The translations under genes and the position numbers were made by a program. The notes below the pieces were generated by a model. The model worked only from the letters and a program-made list of their open reading frames with translations, had not been told where the DNA came from and searched no databases. A DNA stretch of 64,000 nucleotides, taken from positions 1 through 64,000 of the forward strand of contig CAUQQF010000003.1 of NCBI GenBank assembly GCA_963520375.1, written 5' to 3'. Every line of letters starts with the position of its first letter. Within the stretch, counting starts at the first letter, position 1. Of this stretch, positions 27,064-36,630 are shown piece after piece. This DNA is from JABCPE02 sp963520375. GTDB taxonomy: Bacteria; Bacteroidota; Bacteroidia; Flavobacteriales; Weeksellaceae.

Positions 27064-28605
27064 ATGTCAAAAATACTTTGGGTAGATGATGAGATAGAGA
27101 TGCTGAAGCCGCACATTGTTTTCTTGGAAAGCAAAGGTTACAGCGTTACTCCTATCAACAATGTGAATGAGGCTCTGGAACTGATAGAGGAAAACAGTTT
27201 CGCACTCGTTCTTCTTGACGAAAGTATGCCTGGCATATCTGGCTTAGAAGCCATTCCGATGATTAAAAACTTGGACAGCTCCATCAAAATAGTGATGGTA
27301 ACAAAAAATGAAGAGGAACACATCATGGAGCAGGCTATAGGTTCACAAATTGCAGATTATATTCTAAAACCAGTGAACCCAAATCAAGTTCTACTTTCAC
27401 TAAAGAAAAATCTTGAGCAAGATACTTTGGTAGAACAGCAGACTATTTCTGAATACCAGCAAGAGTTCAGAAATCTGAGTATGGAACTTTCCAACCTTCA
27501 TAATTATGAAGACTGGGCAGAATATTATAAGAAAATCCTGAATTGGGAGATAAAATTTGATAAGGTTTTTGATAGTGAGTTTTCAGAATTGCTTCAAAAT
27601 CAAAAAGAAGAAGCAAATATCCAATTTGCTAAATTCATAGAAAACAACTACGAACATTGGCTTAACTCAAATGACAAGCCTCTGATGAACCACACCCTTT
27701 TCAAGGAAAAAGTAAAACCAGAGATAGAAAAAGACAAAGTTCTTCTTTTGGTGATAGACAATCTGAGATATGACCAATGGAAAGTAGTAGAACCACTTTT
27801 CACTAAGTTTTATAATAAAACTTCGGAAGAGTATTTGTACAGTATCTTGCCAACGGCGACTCAGTATGCTAGAAATTCTTTCTTCGCAGGACTACTGCCT
27901 TTGGAAATAGAAAAAAGATTTCCAGACAAGTGGTTCAATGACAATGAAGACGGAAACAAAAATGAATTTGAATTTGATTTCCTAAAAGACCAGATGAAAA
28001 GACTCGGTCTGCAAGGAAAAAGTTCAAAATATATTAAAATATTAAATGCTGATTTTGAGCGAAAAATATTAGAAGATTTTAATCAGCACAAAAACAATGA
28101 TTTATTGGTGATTGTTTATAACTTTATAGACATTCTTTCTCATGCGAAAACCGATAATACCATTGTAGATCAGCTAATTAGAGATGATAAAACATTCCGT
28201 TCATTAACATACAATTGGTTTGAAAATTCATCTCTTATCAAAATCATCAAACTGGCAGCAGAGAACGGCTTCAAGCTAGTGATAACTACTGACCACGGAA
28301 TGATTTATGTAAGAAAACCGAGCAAAGTGGTGGGTGATAGAGAAACCTCTACCAACATAAGATATAAAACAGGAAAAAGTCTAACCTATGAAGACAAAGA
28401 TGTCTGGGCGATTACCAATCCTGAAAAGCTATTCCTTCCGAAAGGAAATGTGAGCAGCAAATATATCTTTGCGAAGAACAATTTATTCTTTACTTACCCT
28501 AAAAATTACAACCATTTTGTGAATTATTATAAAGACACCTATCAGCACGGAGGGATTTCCCTAGAAGAGATTATCATCCCGTTCTGCGTGTTAGAACCAA
28601 AGTAG
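27064..28605 (+). CDS. porX: PorX response regulator with PglZ domain (T9SS regulation)
   Basis: A 513-residue cytoplasmic regulator. The receiver domain (1-120) has the acidic pair D8-D9, phospho-acceptor D52 (ALVLLDESMPG), conserved Thr in VMVTK and Lys in YILKP. The C-terminal PglZ domain (about 200-510) is an alkaline-phosphatase-like fold with VIDNLRYDQW and TTDHGMIY metal-binding segments. In Porphyromonas gingivalis PorX works with the kinase PorY and sigma factor SigP to control type IX secretion. The partners are not in this window. The ATG at 27064 is chosen because MSKILWVDDE is the family N-terminus. Confidence 0.93.
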   Translation: MSKILWVDDEIEMLKPHIVFLESKGYSVTPINNVNEALELIEENSFALVLLDESMPGISGLEAIPMIKNLDSSIKIVMVTKNEEEHIMEQAIGSQIADYILKPVNPNQVLLSLKKNLEQDTLVEQQTISEYQQEFRNLSMELSNLHNYEDWAEYYKKILNWEIKFDKVFDSEFSELLQNQKEEANIQFAKFIENNYEHWLNSNDKPLMNHTLFKEKVKPEIEKDKVLLLVIDNLRYDQWKVVEPLFTKFYNKTSEEYLYSILPTATQYARNSFFAGLLPLEIEKRFPDKWFNDNEDGNKNEFEFDFLKDQMKRLGLQGKSSKYIKILNADFERKILEDFNQHKNNDLLVIVYNFIDILSHAKTDNTIVDQLIRDDKTFRSLTYNWFENSSLIKIIKLAAENGFKLVITTDHGMIYVRKPSKVVGDRETSTNIRYKTGKSLTYEDKDVWAITNPEKLFLPKGNVSSKYIFAKNNLFFTYPKNYNHFVNYYKDTYQHGGISLEEIIIPFCVLEPK

Positions 28606-28642
28606 TTTTAGTTTTTTCATTATATTTTATTTATTTTAGACG

Positions 28643-28678
28643 AAATCGGATATCCAAGGATATCCGATTTGTTTTTTC
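28643..28678. terminator. Bidirectional terminator, porX/DUF445
   Basis: AAATCGGATATCC and GGATATCCGATTT form a perfect 13-bp stem with a 2-nt centre, followed by GTTTTTTC. It lies between convergent stop codons. Confidence 0.88.
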
Positions 28679-29712
28679 TACAAAAGCTGTGTAAGAGCAT
28701 AAATCACCAGACCTACCATACCTCCTACCAAAGTCCCATTGATTCTGATAAACTGCAAGTCTTTCCCTACTTCCATTTCCAGCTTCTGGCTCAGCTCCTT
28801 GCCTTCCCAGTTTTTGACTGTATCACTGATAAAATCTCCTATTCTCTCCTTATTTCTCAATGCAAATCTATAAGCTGTCTTCTGAAACCAAACATCCAGC
28901 TTTTTCTGAAATTCTTCATTGGTTTTAAATTCGCTAATCTGCTTATTTATATTATCTTTCAGGAGTTTTGTGATTTTATTTTCCCATTCAGAAGAATTCA
29001 GCTTTTCAGAAAAATCATAGAGCTGCGCCGTCATTTCCCGCCTTACAGAATGCGCCTCATCTCTGGTAATTTTCATTACAAATTCCCGCAAACCATCCAC
29101 CACCTTTTCTGAAATCGCTTCTCTGATGAAAGATGGAATAAGCGGCGGAAACTGATTGTCTATTTCTCTTCGAACCATATTTTGGTTTTCAGAAATATAA
29201 TCTTCTATTTTCTGGAAAAGTTGGTTAAATAATTCCTGATGTTTTCCCTTTTCCAAAAACTCCACAAGCATCTGACTGGCTCTCACATTGAGGGACATTC
29301 TCTTTATGATGTTTTCTATTTTTTCAGGAGTGGTTTCTTTGGAAAGCCATTCTACCATGTATTTAGATACCATAATATTCTCAATATGAGAACGGATCTG
29401 CTTTGGTTTTAAAAAATTCTCTACAACAAATCCTCCTAAATTATTCCCAATATCCGCCTTTCGTTCTTCTATCAAATTGGTGTGTGGAATGGGTAGTCCC
29501 ATTGGCTTTTGGAATAATGCCGTTACCGCAAACCAGTCGGCAAGAGCTCCCACCATAGCGGCCTCCGAAAAAGCCTTCACATAGCCTATAAAGGACAGTT
29601 CGGGATATTTTTTCTGCAAAAACACCATACTTATGTAGATGACAAACATCAAGACAAGAAGTCCCGTCGCCAAATTTTTATGAAATTGTAATTGTTTTTC
29701 TCTCTGATTCAT
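28678..29712 (-). CDS. DUF445 family membrane protein
   Basis: A 344-residue protein of the DUF445 family (YjiN/YheB-like). There is a membrane helix at about 15-35. Next comes the family signature AAMVGALADWFAVTALFQKPMGLPIPHTNLI at 50-80 and a long helical domain (KADIGNNLGGFVVENFL). A C-terminal membrane helix, GTLVGGMVGLVIYALTQLL, follows. Topology suggests an inner-membrane protein with a large coiled domain between two anchors. Function unknown. It lies 55 bp downstream of glnN but beyond its terminator. Confidence 0.85.
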   Translation of the reverse strand: MNQREKQLQFHKNLATGLLVLMFVIYISMVFLQKKYPELSFIGYVKAFSEAAMVGALADWFAVTALFQKPMGLPIPHTNLIEERKADIGNNLGGFVVENFLKPKQIRSHIENIMVSKYMVEWLSKETTPEKIENIIKRMSLNVRASQMLVEFLEKGKHQELFNQLFQKIEDYISENQNMVRREIDNQFPPLIPSFIREAISEKVVDGLREFVMKITRDEAHSVRREMTAQLYDFSEKLNSSEWENKITKLLKDNINKQISEFKTNEEFQKKLDVWFQKTAYRFALRNKERIGDFISDTVKNWEGKELSQKLEMEVGKDLQFIRINGTLVGGMVGLVIYALTQLL

Positions 29713-29730
29713 GTTTTTATATTTTTATTA

Positions 29731-29761
29731 AAAAAACTCAGCACAAAATCTTGCACTGAGC
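29731..29761 (-). terminator. Intrinsic terminator of glnN
   Basis: On the minus strand CTCAGTGCA pairs with TGTGCTGAG (two G-T pairs) across a 6-nt loop and is followed by seven T. It stands directly after the glutamine synthetase stop. Confidence 0.85.
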
Positions 29762-29767
29762 GTTTAT

Positions 29768-31966
29768 TTATTTCGTAAAGAGCAGTTCGCGGTATTTGGT
29801 CATCGGCCAAAGTTCATCATCCACCATCATTTCTAGTGCATCTGATGCTTCTCGTATTTTTGAGAAAAGCGGCTTCACTTCCTGACAAAATGCTTCTGCT
29901 TGTTTTTGATTGTCCTCTATGGCTTCCGCTCTTTGTTTGGCTTCCAAAAGTTCATCCACGCCTATTTTTATCTGATGAACATTGTGAGAAATTCTCTCTA
30001 TCAGATTCATCTGCTCTTTCGCCAAAGGTCTAAAGTCTATTTCGCCGTAGATTTCTTTCAGCCCTTTCACATTGTCTATCAGCCTGTTCTGATATTTCAA
30101 CGCCGATGGAATGATGTGGTTTCTTGCCACATCTGCCAGCACTTTTGCCTCTATTCCTACGATATTGCTGTATTTCTCTAACTTGATTTCGTTTCTTGCC
30201 TCTATTTCACGCTGGGTGTAGATTCCCATTTCTTCATACATGCTGATGAATTTCGGGTCTAATTCTCTTTTCAAAGCCTCTGGCGTGGTTTTTAGATTGC
30301 TCAGCCCTCGTTTTTTAGCTTCTTTCACCCAATCTTCGGAGTAGCCGTCCCCTTCGAACATTATATTTTTAGACTGCTTAATGTATTCTCTCAGTACATT
30401 AAAAATAGCCTCATCTTTTTTCAATCCTTTTTCTTCTATCAAAGCATCTACTTCCTTTTTAAAGACACGAAGCTGTTTTGCCATAATGGAATTCATGATG
30501 GTCATCGCCTCTGCGCAGTTCGCCGAAGAACCGACCGCTCGTATCTCAAATTTATTCCCCGTGAAAGCAAATGGCGAAGTTCGATTTCTATCTGTGTTAT
30601 CCAGCAGAATTTCAGGGATTTTACCGACTACATTTAGTTTTAAATCATATTTTTCATCAGGGCTGAGTTTCCCCTCGCTCACTTTTTCCAATTCCTCCAA
30701 AACTCCATAAAGCTGAGAACCTATAAACACAGAAATAATCGCTGGCGGCGCCTCATTGGCTCCCAGACGATAGTCATTCCCCGCAGTGGCAATCCCTGCA
30801 CGAAGAAGGTCTGCATATTCGTTCACTGCCTTAATCACATTTACAAAAAATGTCAAAAACTGAAGATTTTTTTTCGGATTTTTCCCTGGGCTCAGCAGGT
30901 TTTCGCCTGTATTGGTAGAGAGCGACCAGTTGTTATGCTTTCCACTTCCATTGACTCCCGCAAATGGTTTTTCATGGAAAAGTATATGAAAATGGTGCTT
31001 GTGTGCTATCCTCGCCATCAGATCCATCAATAGGGAATTGTGATCAACCGCCACATTGGCTTCTTCAAACATTGGCGCAAGTTCATATTGATTTGGTGCA
31101 TTTTCATTATGTCTTGTAGATACTGGAATGCCCAGTTTCACGCACTCTATCTCTAATTCTTTCATGAAATTCATCACACGGGTAGGAATAGAACCAAAAT
31201 AATGGTCTTCCAGCTGCTGTCCCTTCGCTGGTGAGTGCCCTAGAAGGGTTTTTCCTGTCATCAAAAGGTCTGGTCTGGTCTTAAAAAGCGCCGAATCTAC
31301 AAGGAAATATTCCTGCTCCCAGCCAAGTGTAGCCGTAACTTTGGTTACATTTTTATCAAAATACTGACAAACCTCCGTAGCCGCCTCATCCACAGCGTGT
31401 AACGCTCTCAGAAGCGGAGCTTTATAATCCAATGTTTCGCCTGTGTAGGAAATAAAAATAGAAGGGATACAAAGGGTAGTTCCCATAATAAACGCTGGAG
31501 AAGTAGGATCCCAAGCGGTATAGCCTCTTGCCTCAAAAGTGTTTCTAATTCCTCCATTAGGGAAAGAAGACGCATCTGGCTCCTGCTGAATAAGGTTTGC
31601 TCCGTTAAAGCGCTCCATGGCTTTGCCCTCACCTATCGGCGTGAAAAAAGTATCGTGTTTTTCTGCGGTAGTTCCCGTAAGCGGCTGGAACCAATGCGTA
31701 TAGTGAGTAACCCCCTTGGTCATTGCCCAGTTTTTCATACCGAGAGCCACTTGGTCTGCTACTGACCTTTGGATTTTAGTTCCGTTTTTTATGGCGTCCA
31801 TCACAGCTGTAAAAGCCTCTTTAGTCAAAAACTCACGCATTTTCTCTTCGGAAAATACATTTTCACAAAATAATTCTGATAATTTGGGCGGAGTTTCCAC
31901 GAAATTATCTTTTCTATAATTGATAAAAGGCAATTTTTCTAACGCACTAAACCTTAATATTGACAT
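29768..31966 (-). CDS. glnN: Type III glutamine synthetase
   Basis: A 732-residue GSIII enzyme that makes glutamine from glutamate, ammonia and ATP. Signature segments include MKNWAMTKGVTHYTHWFQPLTG, ATLGWEQEYFLVD, NENAPNQYELAPMFEEANVA and the NRTSPFAFTGNKFEIRAVGSSANCAEAMTI block. The size is typical of the Bacteroidota form and far longer than GSI. The ATG at 31966 is preferred to a GTG 6 bp earlier. No glnB, amt or regulator is adjacent, and it appears to be transcribed alone. Confidence 0.95.
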   Translation of the reverse strand: MSILRFSALEKLPFINYRKDNFVETPPKLSELFCENVFSEEKMREFLTKEAFTAVMDAIKNGTKIQRSVADQVALGMKNWAMTKGVTHYTHWFQPLTGTTAEKHDTFFTPIGEGKAMERFNGANLIQQEPDASSFPNGGIRNTFEARGYTAWDPTSPAFIMGTTLCIPSIFISYTGETLDYKAPLLRALHAVDEAATEVCQYFDKNVTKVTATLGWEQEYFLVDSALFKTRPDLLMTGKTLLGHSPAKGQQLEDHYFGSIPTRVMNFMKELEIECVKLGIPVSTRHNENAPNQYELAPMFEEANVAVDHNSLLMDLMARIAHKHHFHILFHEKPFAGVNGSGKHNNWSLSTNTGENLLSPGKNPKKNLQFLTFFVNVIKAVNEYADLLRAGIATAGNDYRLGANEAPPAIISVFIGSQLYGVLEELEKVSEGKLSPDEKYDLKLNVVGKIPEILLDNTDRNRTSPFAFTGNKFEIRAVGSSANCAEAMTIMNSIMAKQLRVFKKEVDALIEEKGLKKDEAIFNVLREYIKQSKNIMFEGDGYSEDWVKEAKKRGLSNLKTTPEALKRELDPKFISMYEEMGIYTQREIEARNEIKLEKYSNIVGIEAKVLADVARNHIIPSALKYQNRLIDNVKGLKEIYGEIDFRPLAKEQMNLIERISHNVHQIKIGVDELLEAKQRAEAIEDNQKQAEAFCQEVKPLFSKIREASDALEMMVDDELWPMTKYRELLFTK

Positions 31967-32072
31967 AAACACATGTTTTTATAGGACAAAGTTAATAAAA
32001 ATATTACTTTTCTCATTAACACCCCCTAAAAAAAACACCCTTTATAAAAATTTTAGAAAATATTCTTGTTTT

Positions 32073-33296
32073 TTAAATCAAACTATTTCTATCCTCATAG
32101 TTTAGCCTAAAAAACATAGCGGTCATTATAGAAAATGCCAAAAGGGAACTTCCCCCATAACTGAAATAAGGCAGCGGAATCCCCACCGTAGGGAACAGCC
32201 CCATAACCATTCCTACATTTATAGCAAAGTGCATCATCAAAATCGATGCAAAACAATATCCGAAAACTCTATTGAACACGGGCTTTTGGCGTTCGGCCAA
32301 GAAATAAATCCGCCCTATATACACCGCATAAAGAAAAACCAAAATAGAACTTCCCACGAAGCCCCACTCCTCGCCAACGGTACAGAAAATATAATCTGTA
32401 CGCTGCTCTGGCACGAAATGCCCCTGAGTAACAGAGCCTTCCTTATACCCCTTCCCAAGAAGTCCGCCAGAACCTATCGCTGTTTTAGAGTAAAGCAAAT
32501 TGTACCCCGCCGTATCACGGAATGCTTTTTCCCCTTTGAATAAAACCTCTATCCTTTCTCTCTGGTGTTTTGGGAGTTTTTCCATAACTTTAGGCGCACC
32601 AAAACTTATTCCTGCTAGTAAAACGATACTTACCACAAGCGTAAAAATCGTACTAAAACTGAACTTAATTCTACTAAAATAAACACCCAATAAGGTCAAA
32701 ATCACTACTATACTTACAATATATACAGGCTCAAAAACCAATGACAATAGAAACACTCCCACTACCAAAAAACCAGCAGTAAAGAGCCATCCACTCAACC
32801 CCTCACGGTACAGAGCAATGACAAACGCCATGAAAACCATCAAAGAACCGACATCTGGTTGTAATAATACTAAAAGCCCAGGAATACCAATAATAGCAAA
32901 GGCTGCGAATAACGACCTTCCGTTTTTCATGCTGAAATCAGGATTTCCTACATAAGAAGACATCATAAGCGCAATGGCTATTTTCACAAATTCCACTGGC
33001 TGTAAACTTATCGGCCCAAATACATACCAGTTCCTCTGTCCGTTGATTTCTTTCCCTAAAGGGAAAAGCCCAACCAGCAAAACAACTGCAACAATGTAAA
33101 AAAATGGCGCCAAACTCTCAAAAACACTTCCACGGACAAACAAAATCATCATCATAACAAACAATGAGATACCAAACCAAACCGCCTGTTTTATACCGCT
33201 ATCCGTACTTACACTATACACATTAGCGATACCAAACAAAACGATAAGGATGTAGAGCAGCAGCCCTATTTTGTCTAATCCATTAGCCCATCTCAT
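32073..33296 (-). CDS. rodA: SEDS peptidoglycan polymerase RodA
   Basis: A 407-residue multipass inner-membrane glycosyltransferase that polymerises lipid II for the elongasome. SEDS motifs are visible: NGQRNWYVFGPISLQPVEFVKIAIAL (about 83-108) with the RNW and QPSE-like QPVE, then VPEQRTDYIFCTVGEEWGFVGS, and the terminal GIPLPYFSYGGSS. It directly follows mrdA (5 bp), closing the mreBCD-mrdA-rodA operon. Confidence 0.95.
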   Translation of the reverse strand: MRWANGLDKIGLLLYILIVLFGIANVYSVSTDSGIKQAVWFGISLFVMMMILFVRGSVFESLAPFFYIVAVVLLVGLFPLGKEINGQRNWYVFGPISLQPVEFVKIAIALMMSSYVGNPDFSMKNGRSLFAAFAIIGIPGLLVLLQPDVGSLMVFMAFVIALYREGLSGWLFTAGFLVVGVFLLSLVFEPVYIVSIVVILTLLGVYFSRIKFSFSTIFTLVVSIVLLAGISFGAPKVMEKLPKHQRERIEVLFKGEKAFRDTAGYNLLYSKTAIGSGGLLGKGYKEGSVTQGHFVPEQRTDYIFCTVGEEWGFVGSSILVFLYAVYIGRIYFLAERQKPVFNRVFGYCFASILMMHFAINVGMVMGLFPTVGIPLPYFSYGGSSLLAFSIMTAMFFRLNYEDRNSLI

Positions 33297-33301
33297 ATCT
33301 A

Positions 33302-35266
33302 TTATGGTGTTTTTTGAGTTTGTTTATTTTTATTATCGATTGTTTTATTTTTCTCGTTCAACAGTCGCAGACTGTCTTGTATTTTTTTCATCGCAAGAGA
33401 ATCTGGCTTAGGAGGTTCATATCTTCCTATTTTTTTCAAATGAACTACCCATTGTCTGTTATATTCAGCCATGAAACTCGCTCCTGTCAGCCTTTTATAA
33501 AGATGCTCTCGTTTCAGCTCTCCTAAAAGATATTTTTCGGCTATCACCGTGCAGGCAGGCCCTGCCCAAGTTGCCCCAAAACCAGCATGCTCCATCACGG
33601 CTGCTACTACTATTTTAGGATTATCAGCTGGTGCTATCATGGTGTAGATAGAGTTATCCTTCCCCTGTGGAACCTCTGCTGTTCCTGTTTTTGCCAACTG
33701 AGTAAAATCATTAGATTTCAAAGCTCGTCCCGTTCCCCTCAAAACCACTGCTTCCATTCCCCTTATCACTGGTTCAAAATGTTTTGGGTCTACTAATGTC
33801 TGATTTTTTACTTTAAATCTCTTGTCTGGATTAGGTTTTCCGTCAATAGATTTTACAATATGTGGTGTGTAATACCAACCTCTATTCGCAATAGCGGCTG
33901 TAAAATTAGCGATTTGTATAGGTGTTAAAAGGATTTCGCCCTGTCCCATCCCATTGAAAACAGCTTGGAGAGGTTTCCAATTTTTACCATATTTCTTTTC
34001 ATAAAATTTTCCGTCTGGTATCAACCCTTTTGACCCAACAGCCAAATCGTTATTTAAAAACTGCCCCAGCCCAAAACTATGCATTATTTTTGCCCATTCA
34101 TCAGCGCCTTTGCTCGGATTTCCTGGGTATTTATTAAGCATTGCTAAATACGCATAAGAGAAATAACAGTTACTAGAAACTTGGATAGATGGGATAAGAG
34201 GGTCTGCTCCTCCATGCCCTTTGATTCTAACTCCAGAAACATTGAACCCACCACCACAAGGGAAAATAGTAGTAGGAGTCATCACCCCCATCTGCATAGC
34301 GGAAAGCGCTGTAACAAGTTTAAAAGTAGAACCTGGTGGGTAAGCCGCCTGAATAGAGCGGTCAAACATCGGCTTATTCATACTATCCATCTGCAGGCGG
34401 TATAGATTTTTTGTTTTTTCTGGCCCTGTAAATAAGTTTGGGTCTATATCTGGCCCTGTAGCCATTGCTAGTATTTCGCCATTATTTGGGTCTATTGCTA
34501 CTATTGCACCTCGCTTATTTACCAGCATTTCCTGAGCCATTCTTTGAAGGTCATAGTCTATTGTCAAAACCAAATCCTTCCCAGAAATCATCTCCTTGTC
34601 CAGTTCCCCGTTTTTATATGAACCTATATTCCGAAGTTTAATATCTTTCTGAATATATTTCATCCCTTTTTCACCTCGGAGTACCTTTTCATAGGCTTTT
34701 TCTATACCACTCATCCCCGCTATATCCCCTGGAAGATAGTATAGAGAGTCTTTTTTGATATAGGCTGCATTGACCTGATTGGTGTATCCGAGCAAATTCC
34801 CCGAAGTAGAAACTTCATATTTTCTCTGTGGTCTGGAAACAACCGAAAACGCTGGATATTTAAATATAATTTCTTGAATTCTCGCCACATCTTCCCTGCT
34901 CAAATCCTTCATAAAAGTCATCGGAGTAAATTTAGAAAAATACTTATCTGCCTTTATCTCCTTCATTTTATGATTATAATCCGCCTCGGTGATATTCATC
35001 AACTTACAAAAGCCCAATATATCAAAATCAGGTTTCATCAAAGCTTCTGTATAGGATATTTCATAGGCAGGCTGATTTCCTACCAATAATTTGGAATTTC
35101 TATCAAAAATAGCCCCACGCTGAGGGATGATATATTCTATCTTGATAGATGTATTGGCTGCATTGAGAGCATATCTATCCGTAAACAGCTGTAAATAAGC
35201 CAGTCTGGCGACAAATATCACAGCAATAAGCCCTAGGGAAATTAGAATTTTAAAATATGGTCTCAA
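33302..35266 (-). CDS. mrdA: Penicillin-binding protein 2 (transpeptidase)
   Basis: A 654-residue class B PBP with one N-terminal membrane helix, a dimerisation domain and a transpeptidase domain. Active-site motifs are SxxK in AYPPGSTFKLV, SxN in SSNCYFSYA and KTG in LAKTGTAEVPQG. It cross-links peptidoglycan together with RodA during side-wall growth. The C-terminus has an unusually charged, Asn/Lys-rich tail after residue 620 (NEKNKTIDNKNKQTQK). It overlaps mreD by 4 bp. Confidence 0.95.
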   Translation of the reverse strand: MRPYFKILISLGLIAVIFVARLAYLQLFTDRYALNAANTSIKIEYIIPQRGAIFDRNSKLLVGNQPAYEISYTEALMKPDFDILGFCKLMNITEADYNHKMKEIKADKYFSKFTPMTFMKDLSREDVARIQEIIFKYPAFSVVSRPQRKYEVSTSGNLLGYTNQVNAAYIKKDSLYYLPGDIAGMSGIEKAYEKVLRGEKGMKYIQKDIKLRNIGSYKNGELDKEMISGKDLVLTIDYDLQRMAQEMLVNKRGAIVAIDPNNGEILAMATGPDIDPNLFTGPEKTKNLYRLQMDSMNKPMFDRSIQAAYPPGSTFKLVTALSAMQMGVMTPTTIFPCGGGFNVSGVRIKGHGGADPLIPSIQVSSNCYFSYAYLAMLNKYPGNPSKGADEWAKIMHSFGLGQFLNNDLAVGSKGLIPDGKFYEKKYGKNWKPLQAVFNGMGQGEILLTPIQIANFTAAIANRGWYYTPHIVKSIDGKPNPDKRFKVKNQTLVDPKHFEPVIRGMEAVVLRGTGRALKSNDFTQLAKTGTAEVPQGKDNSIYTMIAPADNPKIVVAAVMEHAGFGATWAGPACTVIAEKYLLGELKREHLYKRLTGASFMAEYNRQWVVHLKKIGRYEPPKPDSLAMKKIQDSLRLLNEKNKTIDNKNKQTQKTP

Positions 35267-35769
35267 ACTCTCTGCTTGATTTTAAATATTAAAACATAAA
35301 ATAAAACAAAAACAAACGAATATGCAGTGGTTATAGAGATATTGATAAGCACATCTAACGCTCTGCTCAACTTAAAATACTCTATAAACTGAACCAAAAA
35401 CTGGTGTAAAAAAAGATTAGTAAGGATAAAACCCAAAAACTGCGTCCACTGCAAAGATTCAAAAGAGAAAAAATCTGATGTAGAATCCGATGATGACCTA
35501 AATATAACGGTTCTTACAAAAGCTATCAATGTAGTCGCAAAGGCATTAATCCCCCATGTCCCCAAAAACATATCCATTCCTAACCCCAACAGAAAACTCG
35601 TCCCTAAAAACTGAAATTTATCCCTGTAAAAAGGATAAAACATCACATAGATAGGATACAAAATTGGCGGATACTTGCCCATGATGAGTATTCTATTCAA
35701 CAAAAAAACTTGTAATATTACCAATATTACAATGAATAAAATATCCGTCAAAATATTTCTACTAATCAT
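35263..35769 (-). CDS. mreD: Rod shape-determining protein MreD
   Basis: A 168-residue integral membrane protein with about five helices and the family features of MreD: NRILIMGKYPPILYPIYVMFYPFYRD near residue 25 and the GLGMDMFLGTWGINAFATTLIAF block near 60-85. It belongs to the elongasome scaffold. It overlaps mreC by 8 bp and mrdA by 4 bp, consistent with coupled translation. Confidence 0.92.
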   Translation of the reverse strand: MISRNILTDILFIVILVILQVFLLNRILIMGKYPPILYPIYVMFYPFYRDKFQFLGTSFLLGLGMDMFLGTWGINAFATTLIAFVRTVIFRSSSDSTSDFFSFESLQWTQFLGFILTNLFLHQFLVQFIEYFKLSRALDVLINISITTAYSFVFVLFYVLIFKIKQRV

Positions 35770-36616
35770 TTTCCTTTACAGCAGCATCTAAAATCTCTTT
35801 TATCTCCTCTAATTCTGTTTTTTTCAGGTTTTTCACCACGAAAACTTTCTGCACCTGTCCCATATTCTGGCTCAGCTCCACAGAGATATCCCAGTGTCCT
35901 GTTTTGCTATCCACATCATAACCAGCCACTCTTCCTATCATGATTCCTTTTGGGAAAATAGAAGATTTACCATCTGTAATTACGGTATCTCCCACTTTTA
36001 CAGAAACATATTTAGGAATGTCTTTTAGGTGCATTACTCGGGTATCTTCTCCATCCCAAGTCAAAGTCCCAAAAAAATCTGATTTTTTTAGAGATGTGTT
36101 TATTTTAATATTATTTACACTCAAAACAGACTGAACCAAAGCATAGTTGGCCGTTGTATTGATAACTATCCCCGCTATTCCCTGCGGAGCTATCACTCCC
36201 ATCTGTGGTTCCACGCCGTGGTTTCTTCCTCTGTTAATCGTGAAATAATTATTATTTCTATTTATACTGTTTTGGATAATTTCTGCATCCATCACAGAAT
36301 AGGACTGCCCTTCTGTAAAAGTATTATCCACATGGACAAATTTGGCTTCAGCGGATTTTTTCTTACCATACAGCTGCTGCATGAGCATTTTATTCTGAGC
36401 GGTCAGGTCTTCATTTACTTGTTTCAGTCTGAAATAACTTGCCCCCTCATCTATGTAGCCAGACACAAAGGCATTAAAAGCTGATGCATGTGCCGCCACA
36501 AAAGAACGCTGCATGGAGTTCCTACTAAAAATAAGAACTACTGATACCAACTGGAGAAAAACGAAAAAAGTACCAAGACTGTTCCTCTCCAAAAACCTCC
36601 ATACAAAAGACAACAT
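35762..36616 (-). CDS. mreC: Rod shape-determining protein MreC
   Basis: A 284-residue bitopic protein. A membrane helix lies at 10-32, followed by a short periplasmic coiled coil (about 60-85) and the double beta-barrel domain (FTINRGRNHGVEPQMGVIAPQGIAGIV, VKVGDTVITDGKSSIFPKGIMIGRV). It scaffolds the elongation machinery around PBP2. It starts 14 bp after mreB. A short acidic tail (EEIKEILDAAVKEND) ends the protein. Confidence 0.94.
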   Translation of the reverse strand: MLSFVWRFLERNSLGTFFVFLQLVSVVLIFSRNSMQRSFVAAHASAFNAFVSGYIDEGASYFRLKQVNEDLTAQNKMLMQQLYGKKKSAEAKFVHVDNTFTEGQSYSVMDAEIIQNSINRNNNYFTINRGRNHGVEPQMGVIAPQGIAGIVINTTANYALVQSVLSVNNIKINTSLKKSDFFGTLTWDGEDTRVMHLKDIPKYVSVKVGDTVITDGKSSIFPKGIMIGRVAGYDVDSKTGHWDISVELSQNMGQVQKVFVVKNLKKTELEEIKEILDAAVKEND

Positions 36617-36630
36617 CTTGACTAAGGCAC